Positions 19,618 through 28,584 of a DNA stretch of 64,000 nucleotides are shown piece after piece (position 1 is the first letter of the stretch; each line of letters begins with the position of its first letter). The position numbers were made by a program, and so were the translations under genes. The stretch comes from Acidianus infernus (GTDB taxonomy: Archaea > Thermoproteota > Thermoprotei_A > Sulfolobales > Sulfolobaceae): contig NZ_WFIY01000004.1 of the NCBI RefSeq assembly GCF_009729545.1, positions 2,082,001 to 2,146,000 on the forward strand. Reading direction: 5' to 3'. Under the pieces are notes generated by a model. That model had not been told where the DNA came from. It was given only the letters and a program-made list of their open reading frames with translations, and did no database searches.

Positions 19618-20148
19618 CTAAGCCTTTAACTTTCTACTTAAGGATAGTAAACCTATTATTCCCAGAGTTTTTATTACGTCTCCAATTATCGACATATAAC
19701 CGAAATTAACTAGATACAAAGGAAGTCCTGCAGTAAAAATTACAGCACCCCAGAAGAATAATGATGAGAATATCTTGTTTATCTTATTTGCTGTTAAGTA
19801 TATGGAAATTCCAGCTATAGGCTCAAAAGTATATCCTGCAACAATTATTTCAATTCCAAGAAACTCTCTAAGAAAAGTTACTATAATAAGTCCTACAAGA
19901 GTTATCATAATAGCTAGAATAGCAAAATAGTCCATTATCTTAGGTTTCTCTAACCTTGCTAAATGATAATATGCAAAAGAAGGCAAAGCCAAAAACCAAA
20001 CGATCCACATAATAAATACGAAAGTTAACGAAAGAGCGTAGCTTATCCCTTCAATTTCAAGATAAATTAGTCCAAGTAATATAATAATTGACGCAATAAG
20101 GCTAACGTAGTTACCTTGCTTCAAGAAGCTTGGATTCATATATTTCAC
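19618..20148 (-). CDS. Six-helix membrane protein, 176 aa
   Basis: About six hydrophobic segments (YVSLIASIIILLGLIYLEI to DVIKTLGIIGLLSLSR) in 176 residues with no soluble domain. I see no motif that identifies the family; a membrane-embedded carrier or sensor is possible. It is in the same direction as malA but downstream by 38 bases of that gene's stop, so it has either a shared or a separate transcript. The sequence between 19353 and 19617 holds no gene. Confidence 0.55.
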   Translation of the reverse strand: MKYMNPSFLKQGNYVSLIASIIILLGLIYLEIEGISYALSLTFVFIMWIVWFLALPSFAYYHLARLEKPKIMDYFAILAIMITLVGLIIVTFLREFLGIEIIVAGYTFEPIAGISIYLTANKINKIFSSLFFWGAVIFTAGLPLYLVNFGYMSIIGDVIKTLGIIGLLSLSRKLKA

Positions 20149-20185
20149 TACGCTTCAAATATAATAAAATTGTGAAAAAAGCATT

Positions 20186-22225
20186 TTAATAAACTAACTC
20201 TACTTTTCTCACCTCTTTATTTATCTTAACCTTACTTAAAGCTCCGAAGTCCTCAGCTTTAACCTCATTGCCATTAATTATAACTTTTTCTACCTTGTCT
20301 GTGACAAGCATATTGACGAAGTATGGTTTTGAAAACGTAATGATATTTCCTTTTTTCTCTATTTCAATTTCGCATTTTAACTTACTATTTCCTAAAGCTA
20401 TTAAGTCATTTCCATCTAAGTTTACAACAGAGTTTTCCCTTATATAGATAGGTAGATCTGCGTTAGTTTTAACCCAACCACCCCTCTCTTCTCCCGTTGA
20501 GAATTCGAACCATTTTCCGGGTAAATAAACTACTCTGCTTTCTCCAAGCTGTGGAGCATACAGTACGTATTTACCTAACATGTACTCATCGTCTATCCTA
20601 TAAGTATCCTCATCTTCTGGGAATTCGTAAAATAAAGGTCTAATGATTGGATGCCCGGTCTCGTGTGCCTCCTTAGCCAAACAATAAATGTAAGGAAGGA
20701 ATTTATACCTAGTATTTATGACATCCCTTACTTTTTCCTTATAATAATAAGGCAAATATATTGGCTCAACATCTATACCGTCTTTAGCTTTATGAGTCCT
20801 GAAAAACGGAAAGAACATGGCTAGTCTGAACATGTAAAGTAATATTTCGGGAGAGTTTTCAACCTTACTTAACCTTCCTTGAAATCCTCCAATATCTATC
20901 CCAACATACGGAATGCCAGAAATTGACAAGCCAAGCACGGTCTGAAGTTGTAACCTTAATTGATCCCACGACGAAGTATTATCTCCTGTCCAAACGAAGG
21001 CATATTTTTGTATTCCTGCGTAACCAGATCTAGATAATATGAAAATTTCGTCCCTCCCTGCCTTCTTAAAGCCTTCAAATGTTGCCATTGCCTCATAATA
21101 AGGATAAGCATTCCTCACTTGACTATGGGGAACCTTTTTACCCCTCAAGTAGTGAACAACGTTATCAGGAAATGTAGTGTAAAATCTATTATCTTTAATT
21201 TGTATCGGAGTATCTTTAAAAATATCAAGTATTTCTTGAACTTTAGTAAAGTCTGTGGGTTCGTTCATGTCAAGCCAAATGCCGTCAATTCCTTGAGAAA
21301 GCCAACTTGAAATAAGCCCACTCCACCAATCCCTAGTTTCCTCCCTAAAGAAGTCTGGGTAAACAGAATTACCAGGCCACAGCTTACCAACAAACAACTC
21401 ACCACTACTCATTTCACAATACTTCCCCAAACCAGAGATGAAGACGTTATAATTCTGATCAACCCTAACACTATGATCAACAATAGTAATAACCTTAACA
21501 CCACGAGAATGAACCTCATCAATAAACCTCCTAGGATCAGGAAACCTATTCCTATCCCAAGTAAATAATTTAAAAGAATCCATATAATCAATATCCAAAA
21601 ATACACCACTAACCCTAAAACCTTCTTCTTTTAATTCATCTAATAATTTGACTATCTTATCCTGAGGAAAATAAGAATACCTAGAAATCATGTAACCAAA
21701 AGCCCAGATAGGCGGAAGAAAAGGCTTACCAGTAAGTTCTGCGTATTGCTCTAAGACTTTTTCGACCGTAGGACCTTCAAAGTAGTAAATTTCTACAGAA
21801 GGTTCTGGAATTTTTATCTTTATCTTACCGTAATCTTCGAAGCCTATGTCAAATATAACCTTTGAGGCAGAATTGATGAAGTACCCCTTAGCTACACCAT
21901 GCTTTACCGTTATTATAAAGGGAACATTTAAGTAAAGGGGTTCGCTAAACTTATCATAGGCTCCTGCATCAACATTATACATTATAAACCTGCCTCTCCT
22001 CCTGTCCAGCTCGTAAGCTTTCTCTCCTAAACCTAGTACGTGCTCTTTAATATCTAAATCCTTCTCTATTACTATATTGCCCTCGCTTTCTGTAATATTT
22101 AATGAAAAGAACGAAAGGTCTTTTTCTGACTCCTTTCCTTCAAAAGGAAATTCTACTGGAGGAAACGGGTCATTAACTATTATTTTATATATTCCTCCTT
22201 TACCTTCTTTTATTACAACTTTCAT
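20186..22225 (-). CDS. malA: Alpha-glucosidase, glycoside hydrolase family 31 (MalA)
   Basis: The 679-residue enzyme hydrolyses terminal alpha-glucosidic bonds in maltose and maltooligosaccharides. The catalytic nucleophile is the Asp in [10 protein letters not shown], and the acid/base is the Asp in [12 protein letters not shown]. The N-terminal beta domain, the (beta/alpha)8 barrel starting near [16 protein letters not shown] and the C-terminal beta domains are all present, and the length is close to the 693 residues of the Sulfolobus solfataricus enzyme. It has no signal peptide, so it acts in the cytoplasm on imported maltodextrin. A TATA box lies about 25 bases upstream. Confidence 0.95.
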   Translation of the reverse strand: MKVVIKEGKGGIYKIIVNDPFPPVEFPFEGKESEKDLSFFSLNITESEGNIVIEKDLDIKEHVLGLGEKAYELDRRRGRFIMYNVDAGAYDKFSEPLYLNVPFIITVKHGVAKGYFINSASKVIFDIGFEDYGKIKIKIPEPSVEIYYFEGPTVEKVLEQYAELTGKPFLPPIWAFGYMISRYSYFPQDKIVKLLDELKEEGFRVSGVFLDIDYMDSFKLFTWDRNRFPDPRRFIDEVHSRGVKVITIVDHSVRVDQNYNVFISGLGKYCEMSSGELFVGKLWPGNSVYPDFFREETRDWWSGLISSWLSQGIDGIWLDMNEPTDFTKVQEILDIFKDTPIQIKDNRFYTTFPDNVVHYLRGKKVPHSQVRNAYPYYEAMATFEGFKKAGRDEIFILSRSGYAGIQKYAFVWTGDNTSSWDQLRLQLQTVLGLSISGIPYVGIDIGGFQGRLSKVENSPEILLYMFRLAMFFPFFRTHKAKDGIDVEPIYLPYYYKEKVRDVINTRYKFLPYIYCLAKEAHETGHPIIRPLFYEFPEDEDTYRIDDEYMLGKYVLYAPQLGESRVVYLPGKWFEFSTGEERGGWVKTNADLPIYIRENSVVNLDGNDLIALGNSKLKCEIEIEKKGNIITFSKPYFVNMLVTDKVEKVIINGNEVKAEDFGALSKVKINKEVRKVELVY

Positions 22226-22245
22226 ATGATGAACTCTTGCTATTT

Positions 22246-22257
22246 TTTATAAAATTT
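22246..22257 (-). promoter_or_regulatory. TATA box of malA
   Basis: On the minus strand TTTATAAAAAAT lies about 25 bases before the ATG of malA, implying a near-leaderless message. The known MalA gene of Sulfolobus is glucose-regulated, but no operator is visible here. Confidence 0.5.
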
Positions 22258-22330
22258 TCTAACAAAGAACAAAAGGATAAAAAGAGGAAAAAGAAGAAGA
22301 AAAATAATACTACTACAATTTGAGTTAGTG

Positions 22331-22543
22331 CTAAGATGCCCGCAATAGTATGAAAGAAATTCCAAAGAATCCGAAAAATACTGGAATAGAAAGGACAGCT
22401 GCTATAATTAATAATATACCGCCTATTTGCCTATCTGAAATTAATGAGCCTAGTATTAATGCAGGAAAGGCGAAAAAGATTACCCTATGCAGATAACCTC
22501 CCATCATGCCACCGTAGTATCCTCCCATAAAATAATAGCCCAT
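22331..22543 (-). CDS. Small two- or three-helix membrane protein, start uncertain
   Basis: From the ATG at 22543 the protein is 70 residues with a glycine- and tyrosine-rich start (MGYYFMGGYYGGMMGG) and two hydrophobic segments. The frame stays open upstream to 22612 and encodes DQVLGIVGSILLLVAFVIPF, a further membrane helix that looks genuine, but no ATG, GTG or TTG lies in that extension. An ATG in the next frame (about 22611) opens a five-codon frame, so a single-base change may have separated the real start. Sulfolobales have many small proteins of this kind; the function is unknown. Confidence 0.5.
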   Translation of the reverse strand: MGYYFMGGYYGGMMGGYLHRVIFFAFPALILGSLISDRQIGGILLIIAAVLSIPVFFGFFGISFILLRAS

Positions 22544-22619
22544 ATAAAAAGGAATAACAAAAGCTACTAATAATAGAATGGAACCTACGATTCCTAAAAC
22601 TTGATCTCCATTTTAGCTC

Positions 22620-22962
22620 ACCACCAATATTTCACCGTACATAGGGGTCGGATTATCATTTAGGTTTCATAATTTAACTTCTAGTCCCCATTCTCCCTGC
22701 CCCACGCCTAGGTTAGGGAGCCAACCACGACATGATAAGCCTTCATTGAACTTATACTCCCCCTCACATTGCCCATAGAGTTCATTGTAGAACTCTCTTC
22801 TACATTGCAATGTGTGACTACGAAATTTATAAACTTCCTTAATAGCGTTGATAACATCGGATCTTATGTTGATCTATGAATAAGTTTCAAATAATTTAAA
22901 TTGTTGAACACACTCCATGAAATCGAGAAACTTTAAATTAATGTAATTACTTAGACTTATCT
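22620..22962. other. Gene-free stretch with a transposon end
   Basis: Bases 22861-22914 match, inverted, the left end of the 166-bp element at 63193-63358 over about 50 bases. The shared sequence includes AAGTTTCAAATAATTTAAAT and the end CACACT. The rest (22620-22860) includes a GC-richer patch with no coding or tRNA features. Confidence 0.5.
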
Positions 22963-23940
22963 ATGAGATTACTATTATTACTATTAACGCTGACAATTAC
23001 CTTACTTTCATCAGTAAGTCCGTTCACTGCCTCAGTTTTTGTGCAATATCCAAAGGAGGTAATCTTAGGTAGTAAAATTCCCATAAACTTCTCGTTAACT
23101 CAGCAGGAGATAAATAGCACTGCCTTCCCTTTCATAAGTGCAGGGGTAAGAGAGGTAAGCGAAGAACCACTAATACTTGAGGGGGCGGGAATAGCAGGAT
23201 CATTCGCAGTATTTAAAATAAACAGCTCCTCACAAGTTGTGGTAATTACGTTTATAGGTAAAGATAATACATTTCTATGGTGGGATCCTGGCATAGTAGT
23301 TTATGGAGGGAATTTTAATCCTCACGTATCAGATTTGTCGCAGGAAGACTTTACCGCAGTCTTAATTCCCTTCACTGGTAGACTTTTGGTTCACACTCCT
23401 TCTAAGGGTTGGTTTGCTCTTTCTTGTTCTTTCCCTAGCATAGCTCCTCAAAGGGACGGTTGGATTAACGTTACTAAGCCTTTCAGTTACACTGCAATCT
23501 TGGAAGACGTTAACGGTTCGATTTGTGTTAAATATGTAATCCTTAACGGCGAAAAATACATTGTTGACTACCAAACTCCTATCCCTTGGAATTTCACTTA
23601 CGTGGGAGTTAGAATTGACCCCTCTACGGTAACTGTATGCGGTTTTTATGTAACAATTCCTTCTCCTCATCAACCTTACGTAGTTTACGTTAACGGCAAG
23701 GAATACACTAAGGGGTATACAAATAGCCTGGGCGAAGGTTCATTTTCACTTACTGTATCTTCTCCTTTCATGATCGTTAACATAAGTTTCCCTTCAGCCC
23801 ACGTCTTTTGTGTTATAACAATTTCTGCTCAAAGAGACGCCAATATACACGTTGAATACCCAATCCTTCAGTATGTGCTTTTAGGTGTTTCTGTAGTTTT
23901 GGTTGCTATCTCAATAATTTGGAGGAAGAGACTGCAGTGA
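22963..23940 (+). CDS. Exported, C-terminally anchored beta-rich protein
   Basis: The protein has an N-terminal signal sequence (RLLLLLLTLTITLLSSVS), about 270 residues of beta-rich extracellular sequence with several N-glycosylation sites (NFS, NSS, NVT, NIS) and a final membrane anchor (LLGVSVVLVAISIIW) followed by RKRLQ. This layout is typical of Sulfolobales surface proteins. I recognise no domain. Its position next to a flippase and polysaccharide genes suggests a cell-envelope role, but that is only context. Confidence 0.6.
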   Translation: MRLLLLLLTLTITLLSSVSPFTASVFVQYPKEVILGSKIPINFSLTQQEINSTAFPFISAGVREVSEEPLILEGAGIAGSFAVFKINSSSQVVVITFIGKDNTFLWWDPGIVVYGGNFNPHVSDLSQEDFTAVLIPFTGRLLVHTPSKGWFALSCSFPSIAPQRDGWINVTKPFSYTAILEDVNGSICVKYVILNGEKYIVDYQTPIPWNFTYVGVRIDPSTVTVCGFYVTIPSPHQPYVVYVNGKEYTKGYTNSLGEGSFSLTVSSPFMIVNISFPSAHVFCVITISAQRDANIHVEYPILQYVLLGVSVVLVAISIIWRKRLQ

Positions 23941-24069
23941 TGGGAAAAATATTATAATTTTAAATTAAATAAAATTTACTCTTCAACTAAAGGGCGATAT
24001 TTTGAATAAACTTATGTCATCTAATGTGATGAAAACTATCAGTTACTTATTAACTTTCTCTCCCCTCAC

Positions 24070-25479
24070 TCAATTAATTACCTTTAATAGCGAGGCTATG
24101 AATTTTAGCTTAGAAGGTAAAAAAGACTCTATTAACCTCACCTCTTCAGTAGAAATTATCTTAAATAACTTAAAAAGAACAATAACCGAGAGAAGCAAAA
24201 GGAGGTCGAGGTAGGGAGGATCTACGAAAACTTCATAAAGAGCTATTAAAGGCATTGCAGTCAGTAATATGCCCTCCCTTTTACCCAAAATAAACGTTGA
24301 AGTCCTTAAAGCGTACACAAGGATAAAAGAAGAGGAGATAACGGCGACTATTACTTGGGAAATTGCTCCCCCCATTATTCCAATTCTTGGAATTAGAAGG
24401 AAGGAAGTCAGTAAGACTACACCAGCGTTAAGCAATGAAAGGAATAAAAAGGGCCTTAAAGACTTCTTAGCAGCTATTATGAAGTTCGTTAAAGAGTTTA
24501 TAGGAAAAGGTAGGGTTGTAGCTAAAAGTAGTAGGATCAAAACTCTTATACCCTCAGTGTAGTCTGGGAAAAACCTTTCCACGACCAGGATAGCAATAGG
24601 TATTGAAATAATTACTGACAGAAAGGAGATTAAGGCTAGGACGCGAAAAGAAATTGAAGACATCTTCTTTTCGTCACTACCTAAAGCCTTATAGAATGAG
24701 GCAGTAGGTAAGAGGACTCCTCCTAAAGCCCCTAAAACCATTGCAGGAACCCCAGCTACTAATGCAGAAAATTGGTATAAGCCTAGATAGTAAGAGCCTA
24801 ACAAATAGGCTGTTGTAACTCTGTCCCCTTGCGATGAGAGGAAATTAGCTGAAGAAGACAAGTAGAGAGGCAAGCCTTCCTTGAAGTGCTTAAACAGAAA
24901 TGCAAAGTCTAGAGAAGGTAAGACTAGCCCCACTTTTCTAGACAGAAAAGAGTAGTTAAGGAGGACTGAGAGTACTCCTCCCAAAATCCATATTTCTACG
25001 AATAAGTAAATGTTGTGAGAGAGGACAGCGATAATTGAAATCCCCCATCTTATGATTAGAAAAAGGTTCCCAGTTATTGCTGTCTCAGTAAACATGTCCA
25101 TCCCTATCATTATAGCAACTAGGACATTATTCAGAAGGTAGAGAAAGAGATAAGGGATCGCTAACTTAACGTAATTTGGGAAAAGTAGGAAGAGTAGAAA
25201 AACTGGTATAGCGAGGAAAGGGAATGAGAGGAACTTTCCCACAACCCCTTTATTTACCTCCTTCTTTGCGTAAAGGTAAGATATTTCCCTAGTTATTATT
25301 TGTCCCGGGATAAAGTAAAAGAACGCTGAAGTAACTACTTCAAGAAGTTGAATTATTGCAACTTTCCCAAAGAACGCTGGATTAGAAATTTTTGCAGTGA
25401 CTATGAAGAAGATTAAGGCGATTAGGACATTAGTGATGGTTACGCTGAGGCTCTTCAACGCGTTCTTTATAGGATTCAT
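24070..25479 (-). CDS. Wzx-like polysaccharide flippase (MOP superfamily)
   Basis: A membrane protein of about 469 residues with twelve or so hydrophobic segments, in the pattern of lipid-linked oligosaccharide flippases (PF01943-like): SLSVTITNVLIALIFFIVTA near the N-terminus, and SSQGDRVTTAYLLGSYYLG, a typical signature region. It would move polyisoprenoid-linked sugars across the membrane. The open frame continues to 25533, but its first 18 codons lie in the left end of the adjacent tnpB element, so the ATG at 25479 (MNPIKNALK) is preferred. The insertion at 25520 may have removed the original promoter or N-terminus. Confidence 0.8.
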   Translation of the reverse strand: MNPIKNALKSLSVTITNVLIALIFFIVTAKISNPAFFGKVAIIQLLEVVTSAFFYFIPGQIITREISYLYAKKEVNKGVVGKFLSFPFLAIPVFLLFLLFPNYVKLAIPYLFLYLLNNVLVAIMIGMDMFTETAITGNLFLIIRWGISIIAVLSHNIYLFVEIWILGGVLSVLLNYSFLSRKVGLVLPSLDFAFLFKHFKEGLPLYLSSSANFLSSQGDRVTTAYLLGSYYLGLYQFSALVAGVPAMVLGALGGVLLPTASFYKALGSDEKKMSSISFRVLALISFLSVIISIPIAILVVERFFPDYTEGIRVLILLLLATTLPFPINSLTNFIIAAKKSLRPFLFLSLLNAGVVLLTSFLLIPRIGIMGGAISQVIVAVISSSFILVYALRTSTFILGKREGILLTAMPLIALYEVFVDPPYLDLLLLLSVIVLFKLFKIISTEEVRLIESFLPSKLKFIASLLKVIN

Positions 25480-25596
25480 CCAATTTAGTTCTTTGAGAAA
25501 AAATATTAAAGCTTTTGATAAAATGAAGGACAAACCTCGCCCCTTCTAGGGGCGAGGTAAAGCTATTTAAACTTTAACAACGACTATCAGTTATGC

Positions 25597-25671
25597 CACC
25601 CTCCTCTGGTCAACTTTATGAGGATGAGGAGCGGTAGCCGACTTCTACTCCCGCAATGCCAGAGGAGGGTG
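25597..25671 (+). promoter_or_regulatory. 13-bp inverted repeat across the tnpB start
   Basis: CACCCTCCTCTGG (25597-25609) is the exact reverse complement of CCAGAGGAGGGTG (25659-25671). The right arm begins within the start codon region of tnpB (ATG 25656). In RNA, the stem would close a loop of about 50 bases and bury the translation start. The arms also carry GGAGG/CCTCC, the ribosome-binding and anti-binding sequences. Confidence 0.45.
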
Positions 25672-26969
25672 TCTACGAAGTTAAATACTCAAATCAAAGA
25701 ACCAATGTAGTCCGTCTTCTTCCAAATGGTTTTCAAGAGAGGAAGCTGAGGAGGTTAGCAAACCTTTCTGCAAAGCTTTTTAACGAAGTGGATTATGAAA
25801 GGAGGCAACAATTCTTCCACGAAGAGGTAGTGGACATTAAGGGAACGTGGAGTAAGTACTACGAGAAGTACAAGGCCAAATTGGGCGTTAATGCCCAAGC
25901 TGTTCTTCAGAAGAACAACGAAGCGTGGTCGTCATTCTTCTCCTTGTTAAAACTGAAGAAGGAAGGAAAACTACCGCATATAAACCGCGTTTCTCCGCCT
26001 AGATACTGGAAGGATAGAGAGACGAAGAAGAGAAGGCTAATACTAATCGTTAGACAAGATCGATATGAGGTAGATGCTGAAAATCATAAATTAATCCTAA
26101 AGGATTTCGACATGGAAATAGACTTTGTCGGCAGGCTTAGATGGTACGGTAAACAAGGTAGGCTAGAAATAATTTTTGACGAGACCAGAAATGCCTGGTA
26201 TGCTCACATACCAGTTGAGGTAGGCGTTGAAGAAGCTGGAAAGAAGAGCAAACACGTCGTCAAGGGTGAGAGAAAGGCCATCCAGATTTCCAAACCGAAG
26301 GGAAATAAAGTAGCTTCCATCGATTTAGGCATTAACGTAATAGCGAGTGCAGTAGTTAACGATGGCACCTGGCTTTTATACAAGGGTGTTAGAACAAAGG
26401 AGGACTACTTCTACTTCCAAAGAAGGATTTCAGAAGTGCAATCGTTAGCTGACAGAACCAGAAACGTTAGTGAGGGTGAAGCATACCTAGAATTGTTGAG
26501 AGAAAAGAGGAGACTGTTCAAGAAACTAACTAGGAGGCTCACTCATCTATATCGTAACTTAGATTCTCACCTTATTAAGACGCTTCACGAACTAGGAGTA
26601 TCAATAATTTACTTGGGTTATCCATTTAACATTGTGCAAGAGAAGGGTAATAAGTTTACAGTGAACATGTGGTCTTATCGTAAGCTAATGGAATCCATAG
26701 AATTGAAAGCACAAGAATACGGTATGAAGGTGTATGAGGTTGTTGAGTATAACACGTCCAAGTATTGTGCTTATCATGGCGTGGAAGTTAAGAGGAACCC
26801 AAGAGGAGTAGTTATCTGCCCTAAGGGGCATAAACTTCACAGCGACCTAAATGGTGCGTTAAACATTCTAAAGAAGGCAACTAGAATACTCGTCAAAGCC
26901 TTGAAAAAACCATTATCCTTCATTGTGGATCATAACAGAGTAGCACCCACAAAGGGGTGTAACCCTTAA
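25656..26969 (+). CDS. tnpB: TnpB-like protein with a missing RuvC Glu
   Basis: The 437-residue protein has the RuvC-I Asp in VASIDLGINVIAS (near 223) and a last Asp in LHSDLNGALNI (near 397). At the RuvC-II position the usual Glu is replaced: the strand reads SIIYLGYPFNI (near 316-326) where other TnpB proteins have E. The zinc finger is also unusual, with CAYH (near 371-374) and CPKGH (near 388-392) instead of two CxxC pairs. This form is frequent in Sulfolobales elements. Nuclease activity is uncertain: the missing Glu may be replaced by another residue (for example E361 or E364) or the protein may bind without cutting. Confidence 0.85.
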   Translation: MPEEGVYEVKYSNQRTNVVRLLPNGFQERKLRRLANLSAKLFNEVDYERRQQFFHEEVVDIKGTWSKYYEKYKAKLGVNAQAVLQKNNEAWSSFFSLLKLKKEGKLPHINRVSPPRYWKDRETKKRRLILIVRQDRYEVDAENHKLILKDFDMEIDFVGRLRWYGKQGRLEIIFDETRNAWYAHIPVEVGVEEAGKKSKHVVKGERKAIQISKPKGNKVASIDLGINVIASAVVNDGTWLLYKGVRTKEDYFYFQRRISEVQSLADRTRNVSEGEAYLELLREKRRLFKKLTRRLTHLYRNLDSHLIKTLHELGVSIIYLGYPFNIVQEKGNKFTVNMWSYRKLMESIELKAQEYGMKVYEVVEYNTSKYCAYHGVEVKRNPRGVVICPKGHKLHSDLNGALNILKKATRILVKALKKPLSFIVDHNRVAPTKGCNP

Positions 26970-27179
26970 GACCTCGGAGAACCCTCGTCCTTTAGGGCGG
27001 GGAGGAGGTCAGAGTGACCAATAGTCAGATTATAAGCAGAGAAAATTAGTTAATTTCAGACTTTTCAATATAAAGTCTATACAAGGAGGATTCCATATAC
27101 ATTACTGCATATATTAAGCTAATCGCTCTCGCTATCCGAACTAAAACATTTTATTATACTGAAGATACAATTTTAAACC

Positions 27180-27710
27180 ATGCCTTTTGACTTTGAAGAC
27201 CTAGGTATGGGAGTTCTGTTAATTAAACCTAAGGTCTTCCCTGACAAAAGGGGTTTCTTCCTTGAGCTGTTTAAGGCTACTGACTTCAGCAAACACAACA
27301 TTCCTATGCCAGTTCAAGTTAACATGTCCTTCTCAGTTAGAGGAGTAGTGAGGGGATTACATTATCAGATAACGCCAAAGGAACAAGGAAAACTAGTATT
27401 CGTACCTAAAGGGAAAATATTAGATGTTGCAGTAGATGTCAGAAAGTCTTCCCCAACTTTTGGAAAGCATATAAGTGCAGAATTAAGTGAGTCTAACCAC
27501 CACATGTTGTGGATTCCCCCAGGCTTTGCCCACGGTTTTCAAGCTCTAGATGATTCACTAGTCGTTTACTTCGTAACCCATAACGACTACTCGCCTCAAC
27601 ACGAGAGGTGCATAAACTACTCATATATCGAATGGCCGATTAAAGAAATCATAGTCAGCGATAAGGACAAACAGTGCCCCCCACTTGATAAGGCAGAAGT
27701 GTTTTCTTAG
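27180..27710 (+). CDS. rmlC: dTDP-4-dehydrorhamnose 3,5-epimerase
   Basis: The enzyme catalyses the third step of dTDP-L-rhamnose synthesis. The cupin fold is shown by RGVVRGLHYQ (with the catalytic His) and WIPPGFAHGFQAL, and the length of 176 residues is normal for the family. The N-terminus KVFPDKRGFFLELFK is the typical substrate-side strand. It is first in the run rmlC-rmlD-rmlA-rmlB. A TATA-like box (TTTTATTATA near 27148-27157) lies about 25 bases upstream, so this is the operon promoter. Confidence 0.95.
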   Translation: MPFDFEDLGMGVLLIKPKVFPDKRGFFLELFKATDFSKHNIPMPVQVNMSFSVRGVVRGLHYQITPKEQGKLVFVPKGKILDVAVDVRKSSPTFGKHISAELSESNHHMLWIPPGFAHGFQALDDSLVVYFVTHNDYSPQHERCINYSYIEWPIKEIIVSDKDKQCPPLDKAEVFS

Positions 27711-27758
27711 ACCACTTGTGGAAAAAGATTTATAATTTCTATTGGAATAATAAGTACA

Positions 27759-28583
27759 ATGCGAGTACTACTAATTGGAGCCTCTGGCCAGTTAGGCATT
27801 GAATTAAATAAGTTACTTTCTAAAAAATACCAAGTGATCAAGGTGTATAACTCATCCGAAATTCCTGACAGTCATAAAATGGACATAACCGATTTTTTCC
27901 GTTTGGAGGATTTCATAATCAAGACTAGGCCTGATGTTATAATAAACACTGCAGCTATGACTGACGTAGACAAGTGCGAGGTAGAAAGAGAAAAGGCTTA
28001 TAAAATAAATGCCGAAGCAGTAAAACACATGGTAAGAGCTAGTAGGGTAGTGGAAGCTTACTTTATTCACGTGAGTACGGACTACGTTTTTGACGGCACG
28101 AAGGGGAATTACAAAGAAGAGGACTTACCAAATCCAATAAACTACTATGGGCTGACAAAGTTACTAGGAGAGACCTTTGCCTTATCATACGACGACAGCC
28201 TCGTTATAAGGACTTCTGGGGTATTCAGACACAAGGGGTTTCCAGTATATGTGTACAAAACGTTAAAGGAAGGGAAGACAGTCTTCGCGTATAAAGGTTA
28301 TTACTCGCCCATTTCAGCGAGGAAACTAGCATCAGCAATAGAAGAGTTACTGGCCCTTAGGAAAACTGGTTTACTAAATGTTGCAGGAGAGAGAATATCG
28401 CGTTACGAGCTGGCTCTAAAGATTAAGGAAAAGTTCAATTTGTCAGGAGAAGTGAAGGAAGTAGATGAGGTTAAAGGATGGACAGCTAGGAGACCCTTTG
28501 ACTCCTCTTTGGACTCCTCAAATGCTAAGAAGATCTTATCCGTTGATTTTTACAGTTTAGACCTAGAAGGTATGGTGTTGTGA
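27759..28583 (+). CDS. rmlD: dTDP-4-dehydrorhamnose reductase
   Basis: This short-chain dehydrogenase-type enzyme performs the last step of dTDP-L-rhamnose synthesis. The nucleotide-binding motif is LLIGASGQLGIEL, the catalytic region is HVSTDYVFDG, and the YxxxK pair is in YYGLTKLLGE. The length of 274 residues is typical. It follows rmlC with a 48-base gap and ends one base before rmlA. Confidence 0.95.
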   Translation: MRVLLIGASGQLGIELNKLLSKKYQVIKVYNSSEIPDSHKMDITDFFRLEDFIIKTRPDVIINTAAMTDVDKCEVEREKAYKINAEAVKHMVRASRVVEAYFIHVSTDYVFDGTKGNYKEEDLPNPINYYGLTKLLGETFALSYDDSLVIRTSGVFRHKGFPVYVYKTLKEGKTVFAYKGYYSPISARKLASAIEELLALRKTGLLNVAGERISRYELALKIKEKFNLSGEVKEVDEVKGWTARRPFDSSLDSSNAKKILSVDFYSLDLEGMVL

Positions 28584-28584
28584 G

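Larger units (their letters stand above)
25520..27012 (+). mobile_element. IS200/IS605-family element, second lineage (TTGAT target)
   Basis: The element sits directly after TTGAT (25515-25519). It begins AAAATGAAGGACAAACCTCG and ends GGCGGGGAGGAGGTCAG at 27012. The left end matches those at 48820 and 56375 (minus). It carries tnpB but no tnpA. The 3' end (ACCCTCGTCCTTTAGGGCGG and onward) is GC-rich and paired, fitting an omegaRNA. It lies between the flippase gene and rmlC, splitting the envelope island without breaking an identified gene other than perhaps the flippase N-terminus. Confidence 0.85.

Noticed and set aside
24002..24214. A 70-codon plus-strand frame at the flippase 3' end
   Set aside because: Antisense to the end of the flippase gene and without protein features.
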